DNA from: Chitinophagales bacterium
GTDB taxonomy: Bacteria; Bacteroidota; Bacteroidia; Chitinophagales; JADIYW01
Assembly (NCBI GenBank): GCA_023957235.1
Contig: JAMLHI010000007.1
Coordinates: 62,001-126,000, forward strand
Direction of reading: 5' to 3'
Length of the DNA: 64,000 nucleotides
Both the position numbers and the translations under genes were made by a program. The notes under the pieces are model-generated. The model ran no database searches, was not told the origin of the DNA, and saw only the letters and a program-made list of their open reading frames with translations. Below are positions 27,928 to 37,349 of the stretch, one piece after another (position 1 is the stretch's first letter; the number at the start of each line of letters is the position of its first letter).

Positions 27928-28500
27928 TTATATTTTGATTTTCCACATTCCTCTTAACTCGCCTAAATGATAACCAATAGCTTTATCTTTAGGATATTTT
28001 GACAGAATATTATTATATGTTTCACTAGAAATATCAATATCTATTTGTCCATGACAAGACAGACAAGTAGGCATTCCTAAAACAATGGGTTTGTAGTAAT
28101 AAATATTATCTCCATTTTGCTGAATAATGTGTTTCTCTTGAATATCCTTATTCGCCATTAATAGTTTTATTTCTTCCCATGCTTTCCAATCACTTTCTTC
28201 TTGTATGGCATTATTGGGATTGCGATTTTTATCACTCAATCTTTGAATAGAAGCTGTATAAATACTAGAAACTGAATCAGTTAGAGGCATGGCATTCAAA
28301 TTACAAAAATCTATTGCACCTGTAACACCTGAATTTGTTATGGATTGAGATACATTTGCTAATAATATTTTTTGTGCATGTGTAGAGATACTATCCCCCT
28401 TCATTAAGTAGGACGCTTTTTCTTCTTTGCTGATTTCTTTTGCTTTTTGATTACAACTAGCTAAAGTCAACACAATTAATCCTAAAATAATTTTATACAT
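27928..28500 (-). CDS. DUF3365 (Tll0287-like) haem lipoprotein
   Basis: This 190-residue protein has a signal with lipobox LTLASC (Cys16) and a single c-type haem motif CLSCH (146-150). The pattern AIDFCNLNAMPLTDSVS and IQRLSDKNRNPNN is that of DUF3365, the haem-binding sensor fold of Tll0287. It should sit in the periplasm on a lipid anchor and bind one covalent haem; it could sense redox state, oxygen or a small ligand. No kinase or cyclase is attached. It is convergent to the thioredoxin lipoprotein, with 20 bases between the stops. Confidence 0.85.
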   Translation of the reverse strand: MYKIILGLIVLTLASCNQKAKEISKEEKASYLMKGDSISTHAQKILLANVSQSITNSGVTGAIDFCNLNAMPLTDSVSSIYTASIQRLSDKNRNPNNAIQEESDWKAWEEIKLLMANKDIQEKHIIQQNGDNIYYYKPIVLGMPTCLSCHGQIDIDISSETYNNILSKYPKDKAIGYHLGELRGMWKIKI

Positions 28501-28721
28501 CTTGTAATAATTTAAGTAGCATCAATAAATAAACATTACAAAGTTCATATAAAACTTTCATATTTTATGTTACCAAAGTTACATTACTACCAGTTGTGTT
28601 CAAATATTGAATTTTGAAAGAAAACAAACAAAAAATATCCTTACTGAAGTCATGAAGAGTATTTAATTAGCTTCGCCATGTTAAAAAATGTTTATAAACA
28701 TGAATACTTTTGAATACCTTT

Positions 28722-28729
28722 TAACTTTG
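28722..28729 (+). promoter_or_regulatory. Candidate -7 promoter box (TAacTTTG) of the M42 peptidase gene
   Basis: TAACTTTG fits TAnnTTTG and ends seven bases before the ATG at 28737, the same distance as at the tetR gene. The message would be leaderless or nearly so. No good -33 TTG at the usual distance. Confidence 0.42.
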
Positions 28730-28736
28730 TTACATT

Positions 28737-29825
28737 ATGACAGAAATAATATATCAAATTGACGAACAAGCAGAGGATTTCCTTTCTGCATATTTAAATA
28801 ATGCTTCTCCCACTGGATTTGAGGAGAGCGGTCAAAGGTTATGGCTGAATTATATCAAAGCCTATTCGGATACTTATAAGGTGGACAATTACGGAACAGT
28901 AACAGCTATTGTTAATCCAGATGCGCCATACAAAGTTGTCATTGAAGCTCATGCTGATGAGATATCATGGTTTGTAAGTTATATCAATGACAATGGATTT
29001 ATTTATGTGATTAGAAATGGAGGTAGTGATCACATGATAGCGCCATCTATGAGAGTAAATATTCACACAGACAAAGGAATCGTTGATGGAGTCTTTGGTT
29101 GGCCAGCTATTCACTTACGCAAAGAAAAAGAACATACCCCTAAAGTATCTAATATTACAATTGATGTTGGAGCTACTACTAAAGATGAAGTTTTAGAAAT
29201 GGGAATTCATGTTGGATGTGTGGTCACTTTTAAAGATGGGTTTTTCAAGTTAAATAATAAATATTATGGGAGTAGAGCATTGGACAATAGAATAGGAGGA
29301 TTCATGATAGCTGAAGTAGCTAGGTTATTGAAATCCAATCAAGTAAATCTTCCTTTTGGTCTTTATGTAGTCAATGCGGTACAAGAAGAGGTAGGCTTGC
29401 GTGGTGCTGAAATGGCTGTAGAATGGATCCAACCCAATATGGCAATTATTACAGATGTCTGCCATGACACTTCTACACCTATGATTGAGGTCAAAGAGAC
29501 AGGAGATACAAAATGTCATAAAGGTCCAGTGATAACTTATGCACCTGCTGTCCATAATAAAGTTAGAAAATTAATCATTGATGCTGCTGAAAGTGCAAAC
29601 ATCCCTTTTCAAAGAGATGCAAGTTCACGAGTGACTGGAACAGATACTGATGCATTTGCTTATGGCAATGGAGGTGTTCCTTCAGCATTAATATCCTTAC
29701 CGCTACGATATATGCACACTACAGTAGAATTAGTTTCCAAAGCTGATGTTGCCGAAACAATTAAATTAATCTATGCAACTTTATTATCTATTGACCCTAA
29801 TAAGTCATTGAAATATATTGATTAA
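28737..29825 (+). CDS. M42-family metallopeptidase (glutamyl/tetrahedral aminopeptidase type)
   Basis: The protein has 362 residues. Two-metal site residues are all in place: His72 in EAHADE, Asp183 in RALDNRIGG, the catalytic Glu pair 217-218 in VQEEVGLRGA, Asp240 in ITDVCHD, and His of RYMHT near 331. An inserted domain (about 80-170) supports assembly into the large tetrahedral particles known for the family. It removes N-terminal residues from short peptides in the cytoplasm. It stands alone, ended by a good hairpin. Confidence 0.93.
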   Translation: MTEIIYQIDEQAEDFLSAYLNNASPTGFEESGQRLWLNYIKAYSDTYKVDNYGTVTAIVNPDAPYKVVIEAHADEISWFVSYINDNGFIYVIRNGGSDHMIAPSMRVNIHTDKGIVDGVFGWPAIHLRKEKEHTPKVSNITIDVGATTKDEVLEMGIHVGCVVTFKDGFFKLNNKYYGSRALDNRIGGFMIAEVARLLKSNQVNLPFGLYVVNAVQEEVGLRGAEMAVEWIQPNMAIITDVCHDTSTPMIEVKETGDTKCHKGPVITYAPAVHNKVRKLIIDAAESANIPFQRDASSRVTGTDTDAFAYGNGGVPSALISLPLRYMHTTVELVSKADVAETIKLIYATLLSIDPNKSLKYID

Positions 29826-29846
29826 AATTTTTAGGTTACAAGACTG

Positions 29847-29876
29847 GCGACTATCTCAAAAAGGTAGTCGCTTTTT
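29847..29876 (+). terminator. Intrinsic terminator after the M42 peptidase gene
   Basis: GCGACTATC (29847-29855) pairs with GGTAGTCGC (29863-29871), with one G-T wobble, around a seven-base A-rich loop, followed by five T. Confidence 0.85.
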
Positions 29877-29922
29877 ATTGCTATTTAGCCAGATAAAATG
29901 GTCAGATAAAAATTAAGTTTTT

Positions 29923-30858
29923 CTATTTTACTTCTTTATAATAGTTAAAAATATCTTCTAAAGATTTTTTGGGTTTGAACCCAAATGTGTTTGAAAACAA
30001 GCTACCATCTATAATAACTGGATATCGATAAAAATTTAATAAAAAGGGTGGTAGAGTTTCCCATTTCATCAATTTACTAATCGTTTCAGTGAGTGCTAGA
30101 GGTATGGAGGGGATTTGAACAAAACGACAATTAGACTGTCTAACTGCATCTTGAAATCCAATATAATCTGCAGGAGCTACATTATATAGACCTGATACAT
30201 TTTTCTCAAATGCCAAACAAATAGCATCTCTCATATCATCAATATGAATAAATTGCATTAAAGGAGAAAATCCCCATAATACAGGTGCGGCTCTTGATGC
30301 CAATAATTTAGAAAATGTATTTTTCACTCCTGGTCCAGCAACATTACAAGGTCTTAAAATTGTAATATTCAATTCAGGATATTTATACATATATATATTG
30401 GCAAGATTATCCAATTCCACTGAATCAACGAGATCCATAGTCAAATCTGCTGCCTTAATAGGTGTCTTTTCATCTAACAAAGAAGGATTAAAAGGACTTG
30501 CTCCATAAACAAAATAGGTAGATAATACAAGAACTCTAGGGACATTGTATTTTTTACACAAATCCAAAAGTTTTTTCGTGCCCATTACATTGGCATTATA
30601 TCTTGTAAATCTATTAGATTCGCTGGCAGAAATCCTTCCCAAGTGAATTACTCCATCAAATTGATGATCTCTGAAAACATCTTCAAAGATTCTTTTATTA
30701 AAATCTACTTTATAACTTTCTACAGGAATTCCTAAATCAATTTTAGTACGAAAATCTACAGCGATTACTTTATAATCTCTTTTTAACCTATTGATTACTT
30801 TTTGAGCCAAGGCACCAGCAGCACCTGTAACCATAATTTTTTTCTTATTTGATTCCAT
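29923..30858 (-). CDS. Atypical SDR-family NAD-dependent epimerase/dehydratase
   Basis: This 311-residue extended SDR protein has GAAGALA (12-18) for nucleotide binding, HLGRISAS, and LSTYFVYGAS near 112. Where the catalytic Tyr-x3-Lys is expected (about 155-159) the sequence is IYMYK, so the Tyr spacing is not canonical. The later ITILRPCNVAGPG and IHIDDMRDAICLAF resemble sugar- or steroid-type epimerases. The start lies five bases after the stop of the acyltransferase gene, so the two are one transcript and may act on the same lipid. Catalytic activity is uncertain. Confidence 0.82.
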   Translation of the reverse strand: MESNKKKIMVTGAAGALAQKVINRLKRDYKVIAVDFRTKIDLGIPVESYKVDFNKRIFEDVFRDHQFDGVIHLGRISASESNRFTRYNANVMGTKKLLDLCKKYNVPRVLVLSTYFVYGASPFNPSLLDEKTPIKAADLTMDLVDSVELDNLANIYMYKYPELNITILRPCNVAGPGVKNTFSKLLASRAAPVLWGFSPLMQFIHIDDMRDAICLAFEKNVSGLYNVAPADYIGFQDAVRQSNCRFVQIPSIPLALTETISKLMKWETLPPFLLNFYRYPVIIDGSLFSNTFGFKPKKSLEDIFNYYKEVK

Positions 30859-30863
30859 AGTTT

Positions 30864-31685
30864 TTAAAATATAGATTTTCGTTTTGATAATCCCAATTCG
30901 ATAAGTTGTTTGATTTCGTCTTTTATAATATTAACTCTGGTTTTCACTTCACGTTCATTATAAATATCATTTTCAAAATGCAAAGGCTTTCCAAAATGAA
31001 TATACACTTTGGTCGGCAAAATAATAGGTAATGCCAAAGGAAAATATGGTACACCTAAAAACTTTGCCAGTGGTTTAATGTCTGCAAAAGAAATGATAGA
31101 CTCTTCACACCCAACAATTCCTACAGGCACTATTGGAGTATCGTGCTTCATTGCTAAATGCATAAATCCGTTACCAAATCTTTGCAATTTGTATCTATCT
31201 TTAAACAATTTACCTGATCCTCTTACTCCTTCAGGAAATACTAAAATGGCTTCTTCTTTTTCTAATAATTTTTCACAATTATAAGGATCGCCCACCACAG
31301 AGCCAACACTATTCAACCAATTGCCTACAAATGGTACAGTTGGAAAAAATTTTTCAACCATTGCCTTAGGGATGCGAGGAGCATAAGGATTTGTCAGTAA
31401 TGCATAGCCAGTAAGAACTCCATCTAATGGTAATTGACCACTGTGATTGGGCACAATGAGAACTCTCCCTTCTTTAGGAATGTTTTCAAGACCATAAGCC
31501 TCAACTCTGAAAAAATTCTCATATAATAATTTACCTAAATAGAAGGTATTCTCTATTCCTTTAATATTAAAGCCCCATGGGTCATAGCCAGAAGAACCCA
31601 TATTATTTGGAAATAATTCTAAATATTTGTCCAATTCTTTGGAACGTAAACTTTCCCTCAATAAATCGGTAACTTTATTAAACAT
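30864..31685 (-). CDS. Lysophospholipid acyltransferase-family protein (MGAT-like PlsC fold)
   Basis: In this 273-residue protein the acyltransferase motif I is NHSGQLPLDG (80-89), His81 with Asp88, i.e. H-x6-D rather than the usual H-x4-D; this form I associate with the MGAT-like LPLAT branch. FPEGVRGSGK (150-159) is motif III, and PIVPVGIVGCEE is motif IV. It should transfer an acyl chain to a glycerolipid or related lipid at the inner membrane face. It is the first gene of a two-gene unit with the SDR protein. Confidence 0.85.
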   Translation of the reverse strand: MFNKVTDLLRESLRSKELDKYLELFPNNMGSSGYDPWGFNIKGIENTFYLGKLLYENFFRVEAYGLENIPKEGRVLIVPNHSGQLPLDGVLTGYALLTNPYAPRIPKAMVEKFFPTVPFVGNWLNSVGSVVGDPYNCEKLLEKEEAILVFPEGVRGSGKLFKDRYKLQRFGNGFMHLAMKHDTPIVPVGIVGCEESIISFADIKPLAKFLGVPYFPLALPIILPTKVYIHFGKPLHFENDIYNEREVKTRVNIIKDEIKQLIELGLSKRKSIF

Positions 31686-31803
31686 AGCGAAGTGTAAAGT
31701 GAACTAAATATAGAATAATAAAATGATATAGATAATGCTTTAAAATAGATATAACAACAAGATAATTTTTATTACATTTAGCAAGTAAATAATTTATAAA
31801 TTA

Positions 31804-32676
31804 ATGAGAAATATCACCCTGCTTTCAATCTCCATATTGATGTTTTTTATCTTAATATCTTGTAAAAAGGAAACCAAACCATTGTTTGAACCTAATAAAT
31901 GCAATGGATTCAGTGAATTCTGCGATAAAAAGTTGGAAAATATCACTACACTAATGACACATAATTCATACAATAATAGTGAAAAGCATTTTCTAGTTCC
32001 AAATCAAGACAATTCTATCTATAAACAATTGTCTGATGGAGTAAGGGGATTGATGTTAGATGTATATAGCTCTGGCCAAGGACCTATCTTATATCATGGA
32101 ATTCAACAAGGGGGAAAACAAACATTAATCTCTGCAATGCTGGAAATCAATAAATTTTTGACAGAAAAACCTAATGAAGTTGTAACTATTATTTTTGAAA
32201 ATTATTGTACTCATGAAGAGATACTTCAGGTAATGGATACTTTGAAGATGAGAGATTTGATATATATTCATAATGGCGAATGGCCTACTCTGCAAGAAAT
32301 GATTAGTAGCAACAAGCGACTTGTTCTGATGGTTGAATTTGATATGGGTGGTGTTCCTCAAGAGTTATTATACGCTTGGGGTAATGTCTTAGATTCTAAA
32401 TTTGAATTTCAATCAACCAATGCTATGGATTGCAGTGAGAATAGAGGCAAGAATGGATTAAGAACCTTTTATTTGTTAAACCATTGGATTTCTAATAGTC
32501 TTGGTCTTCCTGATAAATCTCAAGCAAAAAAGGCGAATAGTTTTGACATCTTAGGTGAGAGAGTAAAACGATGTACAAATGAAAGGGGGCGAAAGATTAA
32601 TTTTGTAGGTATTGATTTCTACAATTTAGGTGACGGATTAGCAATAGTTGACAGCATGAATGGAGTGCAAAGATAA
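31804..32676 (+). CDS. PI-PLC X-domain-like lipoprotein
   Basis: This 290-residue protein has a lipoprotein signal ending at LISC (Cys20). The X-domain pattern is visible: THNSY with His53, QLSDGVRGLMLDVY with Arg81 and Asp86, LYHG with His98, and EVVTIIFENY. These match the two-His active site of bacterial phosphatidylinositol-specific phospholipase C-like enzymes. The protein would be anchored at the outer membrane or periplasm. The real substrate may be another phosphodiester. The 1524-residue CotH gene follows at 65 bases. Confidence 0.85.
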   Translation: MRNITLLSISILMFFILISCKKETKPLFEPNKCNGFSEFCDKKLENITTLMTHNSYNNSEKHFLVPNQDNSIYKQLSDGVRGLMLDVYSSGQGPILYHGIQQGGKQTLISAMLEINKFLTEKPNEVVTIIFENYCTHEEILQVMDTLKMRDLIYIHNGEWPTLQEMISSNKRLVLMVEFDMGGVPQELLYAWGNVLDSKFEFQSTNAMDCSENRGKNGLRTFYLLNHWISNSLGLPDKSQAKKANSFDILGERVKRCTNERGRKINFVGIDFYNLGDGLAIVDSMNGVQR

Positions 32677-32741
32677 ATCTTAATACAGAGTTTAACATCT
32701 TTTTATTTTGATAAAATCTTTTAAATGCGTTTCTTTAAAGG

Positions 32742-35700
32742 ATGAAAAAAGCCTATTTCATATTATTTTTTATTTTACTATATAGAATTGCATATTCCCA
32801 AAATAACCCTGCTCCATATCCTCTTTCTTCCTCTCCATATTATTTTAGTAGTTGGGGCGCTGATAAAGTAGCCAATGAATATCCGCCAAATATTCTTCTA
32901 TTTCAATACAATATGGATGAAGAACCCAAAGAAAATGATGAACCAAATGGATTGTGGCAATGCGTATATAATTTAGATTCTCGTTCTAGATTTGTTGGAT
33001 TAGGAATGCAAGGAATAGGGATGGTCAATTCAAGTGACCAGCAAGATTCCCCTTCAAGGTGTGGCAATAGTGAGTTTTTAGGTGGTAAAGTAGGAGCTGT
33101 TGTCCTTGCTCTGAATACAAGCAATATGCAAGAAATTGAACTTTCATGGAAAGTCAGAATGATTGAACAAGGAAATGGCTATCCAGAGCCTAGAGAATTT
33201 AAACTAAAACCACAGTACAGAATCGGAATCACTGGATCATGGATAGATTTTCCTCTCTCAACAACCTATTCATCAAAAGGAAAAGAAAAAGGAGCATTAG
33301 TCAATTATTCAATTGTTTTTCCTTTTGATTTAGAAAACAAGGGAAATGTCCAGATAAGATGGAAATATTATCAAGAATCAGCTAATCAAGGTGGTACTAG
33401 ACCTTTTCTTTCATTAGATGATATAAAAGTTTCTGGTTTAAATACAAGTTCAGGTTATCAACCATTTGTATTTATCGACAGTGAAAATTTAGGTAATTTT
33501 GGTTGTTTATCAGAAAAGTCTTCTTTAATTGATTCTATTCAGTTTTCGGCAATACAATTAACTGAACCTCTAACAATAACATCAAATAATAATTTTTATA
33601 TTTCTTTAGATAGAAATAAAAATTTTTCTCAAGAAATAGTTGTTCCTGTATTGAATGGACAAATTGATGATAAATATTTATACATAAAAAAAGAGTGTAT
33701 AAGAACTGGTATAGAAAATGGAAATTTAAACTTTAAAACTGATAAGTTTTTAAAGAATTTAATTTTAAAAGGAGAAGGATATTTTCAGATTTTTCTTAAT
33801 GAAATTATGGCTTCAAATTTTTTATCTTACTTGGATAATTCCACAAAAGATTATCCAGATTGGATAGAGGTTTATAATCCTAATGATACAAGCATAAATC
33901 TTCGTGATTATTATTTTTCTGACGATATCAATAACTTGAAAAAGCATAAAATCGGTATCAATCCGACTCATAATATTGCTTCCAAAGGGTTCAAAATATA
34001 TATAGCCCAAGGAGAAGCCATCAGCCATAATCATTTAAATTTTGCTTTATCTACCCATGGGGAAACCATTTTTCTAGTAGGAAAAAATGGAAAAACGATT
34101 ATTGATAGTGTAACCTATGATAATTTGAGTACAGATATTTCTTATGGTAGAGAAATTGATGGTAACAATTCTTGGGTTTTGTTCAAGAAACCAACCCCTG
34201 GAGTATCAAATATTAGTGGAACTGTTTTACTGCAAAAATCAGATCCTCCAATATTCTCAAAAGCTGGAGGAGAGTTTGAAAATGATTTTTTATTATCACT
34301 GTCTCAAAGTAATCCTAATGCTAAGATTTATTATACTACTGATGGCTCTATCCCTTCAATCGAAAACTTAGGAGGCTTTACATATGAATATAAACAAAGT
34401 TATTATCGAGAACCAGGACATATAGCTGATTCTTATTTTAGACCTTATCGAACGAATATTTTTAATGCACCAATTAATTTAAACTTATACCTCAATAAGC
34501 AATTTTGGATGGGAGACATTAATTCTGCCATCACTTTAAACCCATTTATTCCAAAGAAACGTCAAGCCCCAGCAGTTGTAATTAGAGCAATAGCTATTGA
34601 AGACGGGAAGGAGCCAAGCGAGATAATTACTCATACATTCTTTCACAAGGATAATGATATCTTTAAAAGTGATTTGCCAATTATTTCATTAACAGTCAAC
34701 GAAGAACAATTTAGAGGTTTTGAGAATGGAATATCTGTACCAGGAATAGATTACGAGACATGGAGATATACTTATCCTAATGCAACAGGTTTAAGAGCTC
34801 CTGCCAATTTCAATAGAAAAGGAAGATTAGCTGAAATATCTGCAAATTTTGAAATATTCAATACTAGAAATAGCATTATTAACCAACTTATTGGAATAAG
34901 ATTACACGGAAGGGGATCAAGATTATCAATTAATAAAAGCATAAGATTATATACAAGAGGATATTATGGTAATGAAAAGATTACATACTCTTTTTTTAAA
35001 AACCTACCTTATGAAGATTTTAAGAGGATTATCTTGAAAAACTCTTCGGTTAGTAGAGGTCAAGTCCTTTATAGAGATGAATTTATTCAACAAATAATGG
35101 CTTTTTCTAAATTAGATTATCAAGAAAATATGCCTTGCTTACTTTTTATCAATGGAGAGTTTTTGGGATTGTCTTTTGCGAGAGAAAGATTAGATGTTAA
35201 TTATTTTCAAAGAAAATATGGATTTGAAGATAATGATATTGAAATCCTTGAAAATGCTAGTATGGTCAAAGAAGGTAGTGCAGTGGCATATAATTCATTT
35301 CTTGAACAATTAAAGACAGTGAATATACATACTCAACAAGCATACAAGTTCTGTAATGAAAATATAGATATCGAAAATTATATTGATTATTATTTAGCAA
35401 AATTATACTCTGCAGAAATAGATTGGCCTCAAAACAATATTATGTATTGGAGATATAAAAGAGATAAATACACTCCTCATTCTCCTTACGGTTTAGATGG
35501 GAGATGGCGATGGGTGAATTTTGATAATGATGGTGGCTTTATGGAGTCTCCCACTATTAATGCTTTTGACAGAGCTTTAAAACCGACAATAACTGTAAAA
35601 AATGAAGAAGGAGAAGAAGTAGAAGAAGATAACCCTGCTACTTTTTTATTTAGGATGATTATTCAAAATGAAAGGATTAAAACAGAACTAATTACTCGAT

Positions 35701-37316
35701 ATTCAGATTTATTAAACACTGCATTTTTACCTAAAAGAGTGAATGGTTTGATTGATTTATTTCAAAACAGGATAGATGGTGTTGTAGATTTTCATATAGC
35801 TAGATGGGAGATGCCTAATACTAGACAAGCTTGGTTGGATAATATTCAATTGCTTAGAGATTTTGCCAATGCTCGTCCTGAGAATTGTCGTAAACATATT
35901 CAGGAAACATTTGGGATGGGTTCTCTTTCCGAGGTTGTTTTAGATGTAGATGACATTAATAAAGGAAATATCAAAATTAATACTATTGAGATTAACGCCT
36001 CAACTCCAGGAATAGACATTAATCAGATATACCCTTGGAAGGGATTATATTTTAATAATTTTCCTATTTCTTTTGTCCCAATTCCTGCTGATGGATATAA
36101 ATTTTCTCATTGGGAATTGACTGATAGCACATCAAAAGTAGATACTTTAAACTTTGATTTGATGAAAAATATAAAGGTAAAAGCATTTTTTGAAATTGAT
36201 GAGAACTATATTTATGTACCTGAAGCAGCAAAAATTGACCAATGTCCTTATGAGTTTTCTAATTGGCCAAGCAAGCAGATGATTGGTGCAATGCCACAAA
36301 ATATGGCTTTTTATTCTACAAAATTTCCTGATTCAAGAGCCAATGGCCATCTTGACAGGCGATTAGACAGTATTCGATATGATTATTCTACCAAAACTAG
36401 AATTAACGGCTTAGGAAGTAGAGGATTATCTTTAATTAATACAGCCAAAGCAAATGATAATTATCTTGAAACTAGATTGGGAGCAGTTGCAGTAGCATTT
36501 AATACTGTAAATATACCAGCTACCGAACTCATCTTTACAGCTGGTACAGTATGGCCTCAATCCAAGAAATATAGTTTAAGGCTTCAATATCGTTATAGTG
36601 ACAAGGGTGAAGTATTTGATTTTTTGGACAACAAGGGTCAGTTAGTAGAATATCATGGTCAACAGAATGCTGAACATGAACAAATGTTTAAAGTGGATCT
36701 ACCTAAAGAAATGATGAATAGAAAATATGTTCAATTATTATGGAGGTATTATTATAATGGTCAACAATTAGATATGGGTTCTGATTCAAGAGATGAGCTG
36801 AGAATAGATGACATTATTATTCGTCAAAAAGCAATAGTGGAGATTAAAAATCTAGATGATTATCATAGTTTAATCATTGGTAATCCTAATAGCAAAACAT
36901 TTCAATGGTACAAATGTGAAAACGACTCTCTGATATTGCTAGAAAACGAAACCAAATCATCGTTGAAAATCAGTACTTCTGGAACTTATGCTTTGGCAGT
37001 GGATTTTGGTGATTGCAAATATTTATCAGATTGCACTTATCTTTTTGTCAAGGAACATAAAAGGTTCTTACCTAGCATTTCAAGTTCCGTTGTGCCCAAT
37101 CCAAACGATGGAATTTTTACAATCTTTTTTGATGAGCAAATTCATGACATTAGCATTAGAGTTGTAGATGCTTTAGGCAAACTAGTAGATAGTCAATTTA
37201 TTCAAGAGGCTGAAAATATTGATTTTAATGGTAAAAAATGGGGTAGTGGAATGTATATAATCGAGATATCTTCAATAGATGGTCGTAAATCACTTCATAA
37301 AATTGTCATTCAATAA
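32742..37316 (+). CDS. Giant secreted CotH-kinase protein with lamin-tail domain and T9SS sorting signal
   Basis: The protein has 1524 residues with a Sec signal (about 1-19, AYSQ). The order is a beta domain (about 24-235), a lamin-tail domain (about 350-480; NEIMASNF, PDWIEVYNPND), a chitobiase C-terminal-like segment (about 495-625; KIYYTTDGSIPS), the CotH kinase fold (about 640-1060; RLHGRGS, ILKNSS, RWVNFDNDGGF), a short repeat-type domain with FSHWE, a second copy of the first beta domain (about 1161-1400), and a type A T9SS sorting domain (from about 1443; VVPNPNDGIFTI to SGMYIIEI). It should be exported through the type IX system to the cell surface. CotH proteins can phosphorylate proteins; the target is unknown. 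Confidence 0.93.
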   Translation: MKKAYFILFFILLYRIAYSQNNPAPYPLSSSPYYFSSWGADKVANEYPPNILLFQYNMDEEPKENDEPNGLWQCVYNLDSRSRFVGLGMQGIGMVNSSDQQDSPSRCGNSEFLGGKVGAVVLALNTSNMQEIELSWKVRMIEQGNGYPEPREFKLKPQYRIGITGSWIDFPLSTTYSSKGKEKGALVNYSIVFPFDLENKGNVQIRWKYYQESANQGGTRPFLSLDDIKVSGLNTSSGYQPFVFIDSENLGNFGCLSEKSSLIDSIQFSAIQLTEPLTITSNNNFYISLDRNKNFSQEIVVPVLNGQIDDKYLYIKKECIRTGIENGNLNFKTDKFLKNLILKGEGYFQIFLNEIMASNFLSYLDNSTKDYPDWIEVYNPNDTSINLRDYYFSDDINNLKKHKIGINPTHNIASKGFKIYIAQGEAISHNHLNFALSTHGETIFLVGKNGKTIIDSVTYDNLSTDISYGREIDGNNSWVLFKKPTPGVSNISGTVLLQKSDPPIFSKAGGEFENDFLLSLSQSNPNAKIYYTTDGSIPSIENLGGFTYEYKQSYYREPGHIADSYFRPYRTNIFNAPINLNLYLNKQFWMGDINSAITLNPFIPKKRQAPAVVIRAIAIEDGKEPSEIITHTFFHKDNDIFKSDLPIISLTVNEEQFRGFENGISVPGIDYETWRYTYPNATGLRAPANFNRKGRLAEISANFEIFNTRNSIINQLIGIRLHGRGSRLSINKSIRLYTRGYYGNEKITYSFFKNLPYEDFKRIILKNSSVSRGQVLYRDEFIQQIMAFSKLDYQENMPCLLFINGEFLGLSFARERLDVNYFQRKYGFEDNDIEILENASMVKEGSAVAYNSFLEQLKTVNIHTQQAYKFCNENIDIENYIDYYLAKLYSAEIDWPQNNIMYWRYKRDKYTPHSPYGLDGRWRWVNFDNDGGFMESPTINAFDRALKPTITVKNEEGEEVEEDNPATFLFRMIIQNERIKTELITRYSDLLNTAFLPKRVNGLIDLFQNRIDGVVDFHIARWEMPNTRQAWLDNIQLLRDFANARPENCRKHIQETFGMGSLSEVVLDVDDINKGNIKINTIEINASTPGIDINQIYPWKGLYFNNFPISFVPIPADGYKFSHWELTDSTSKVDTLNFDLMKNIKVKAFFEIDENYIYVPEAAKIDQCPYEFSNWPSKQMIGAMPQNMAFYSTKFPDSRANGHLDRRLDSIRYDYSTKTRINGLGSRGLSLINTAKANDNYLETRLGAVAVAFNTVNIPATELIFTAGTVWPQSKKYSLRLQYRYSDKGEVFDFLDNKGQLVEYHGQQNAEHEQMFKVDLPKEMMNRKYVQLLWRYYYNGQQLDMGSDSRDELRIDDIIIRQKAIVEIKNLDDYHSLIIGNPNSKTFQWYKCENDSLILLENETKSSLKISTSGTYALAVDFGDCKYLSDCTYLFVKEHKRFLPSISSSVVPNPNDGIFTIFFDEQIHDISIRVVDALGKLVDSQFIQEAENIDFNGKKWGSGMYIIEISSIDGRKSLHKIVIQ

Positions 37317-37349
37317 TACGATAATGATTTTTTGATTTAGATTTGTGTC

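Noticed and set aside
37338-37345. TAGATTTG box before the LD-carboxypeptidase gene
   Set aside because: It ends only four bases before the ATG, so a start at the normal distance would fall inside the start codon. Probably chance.
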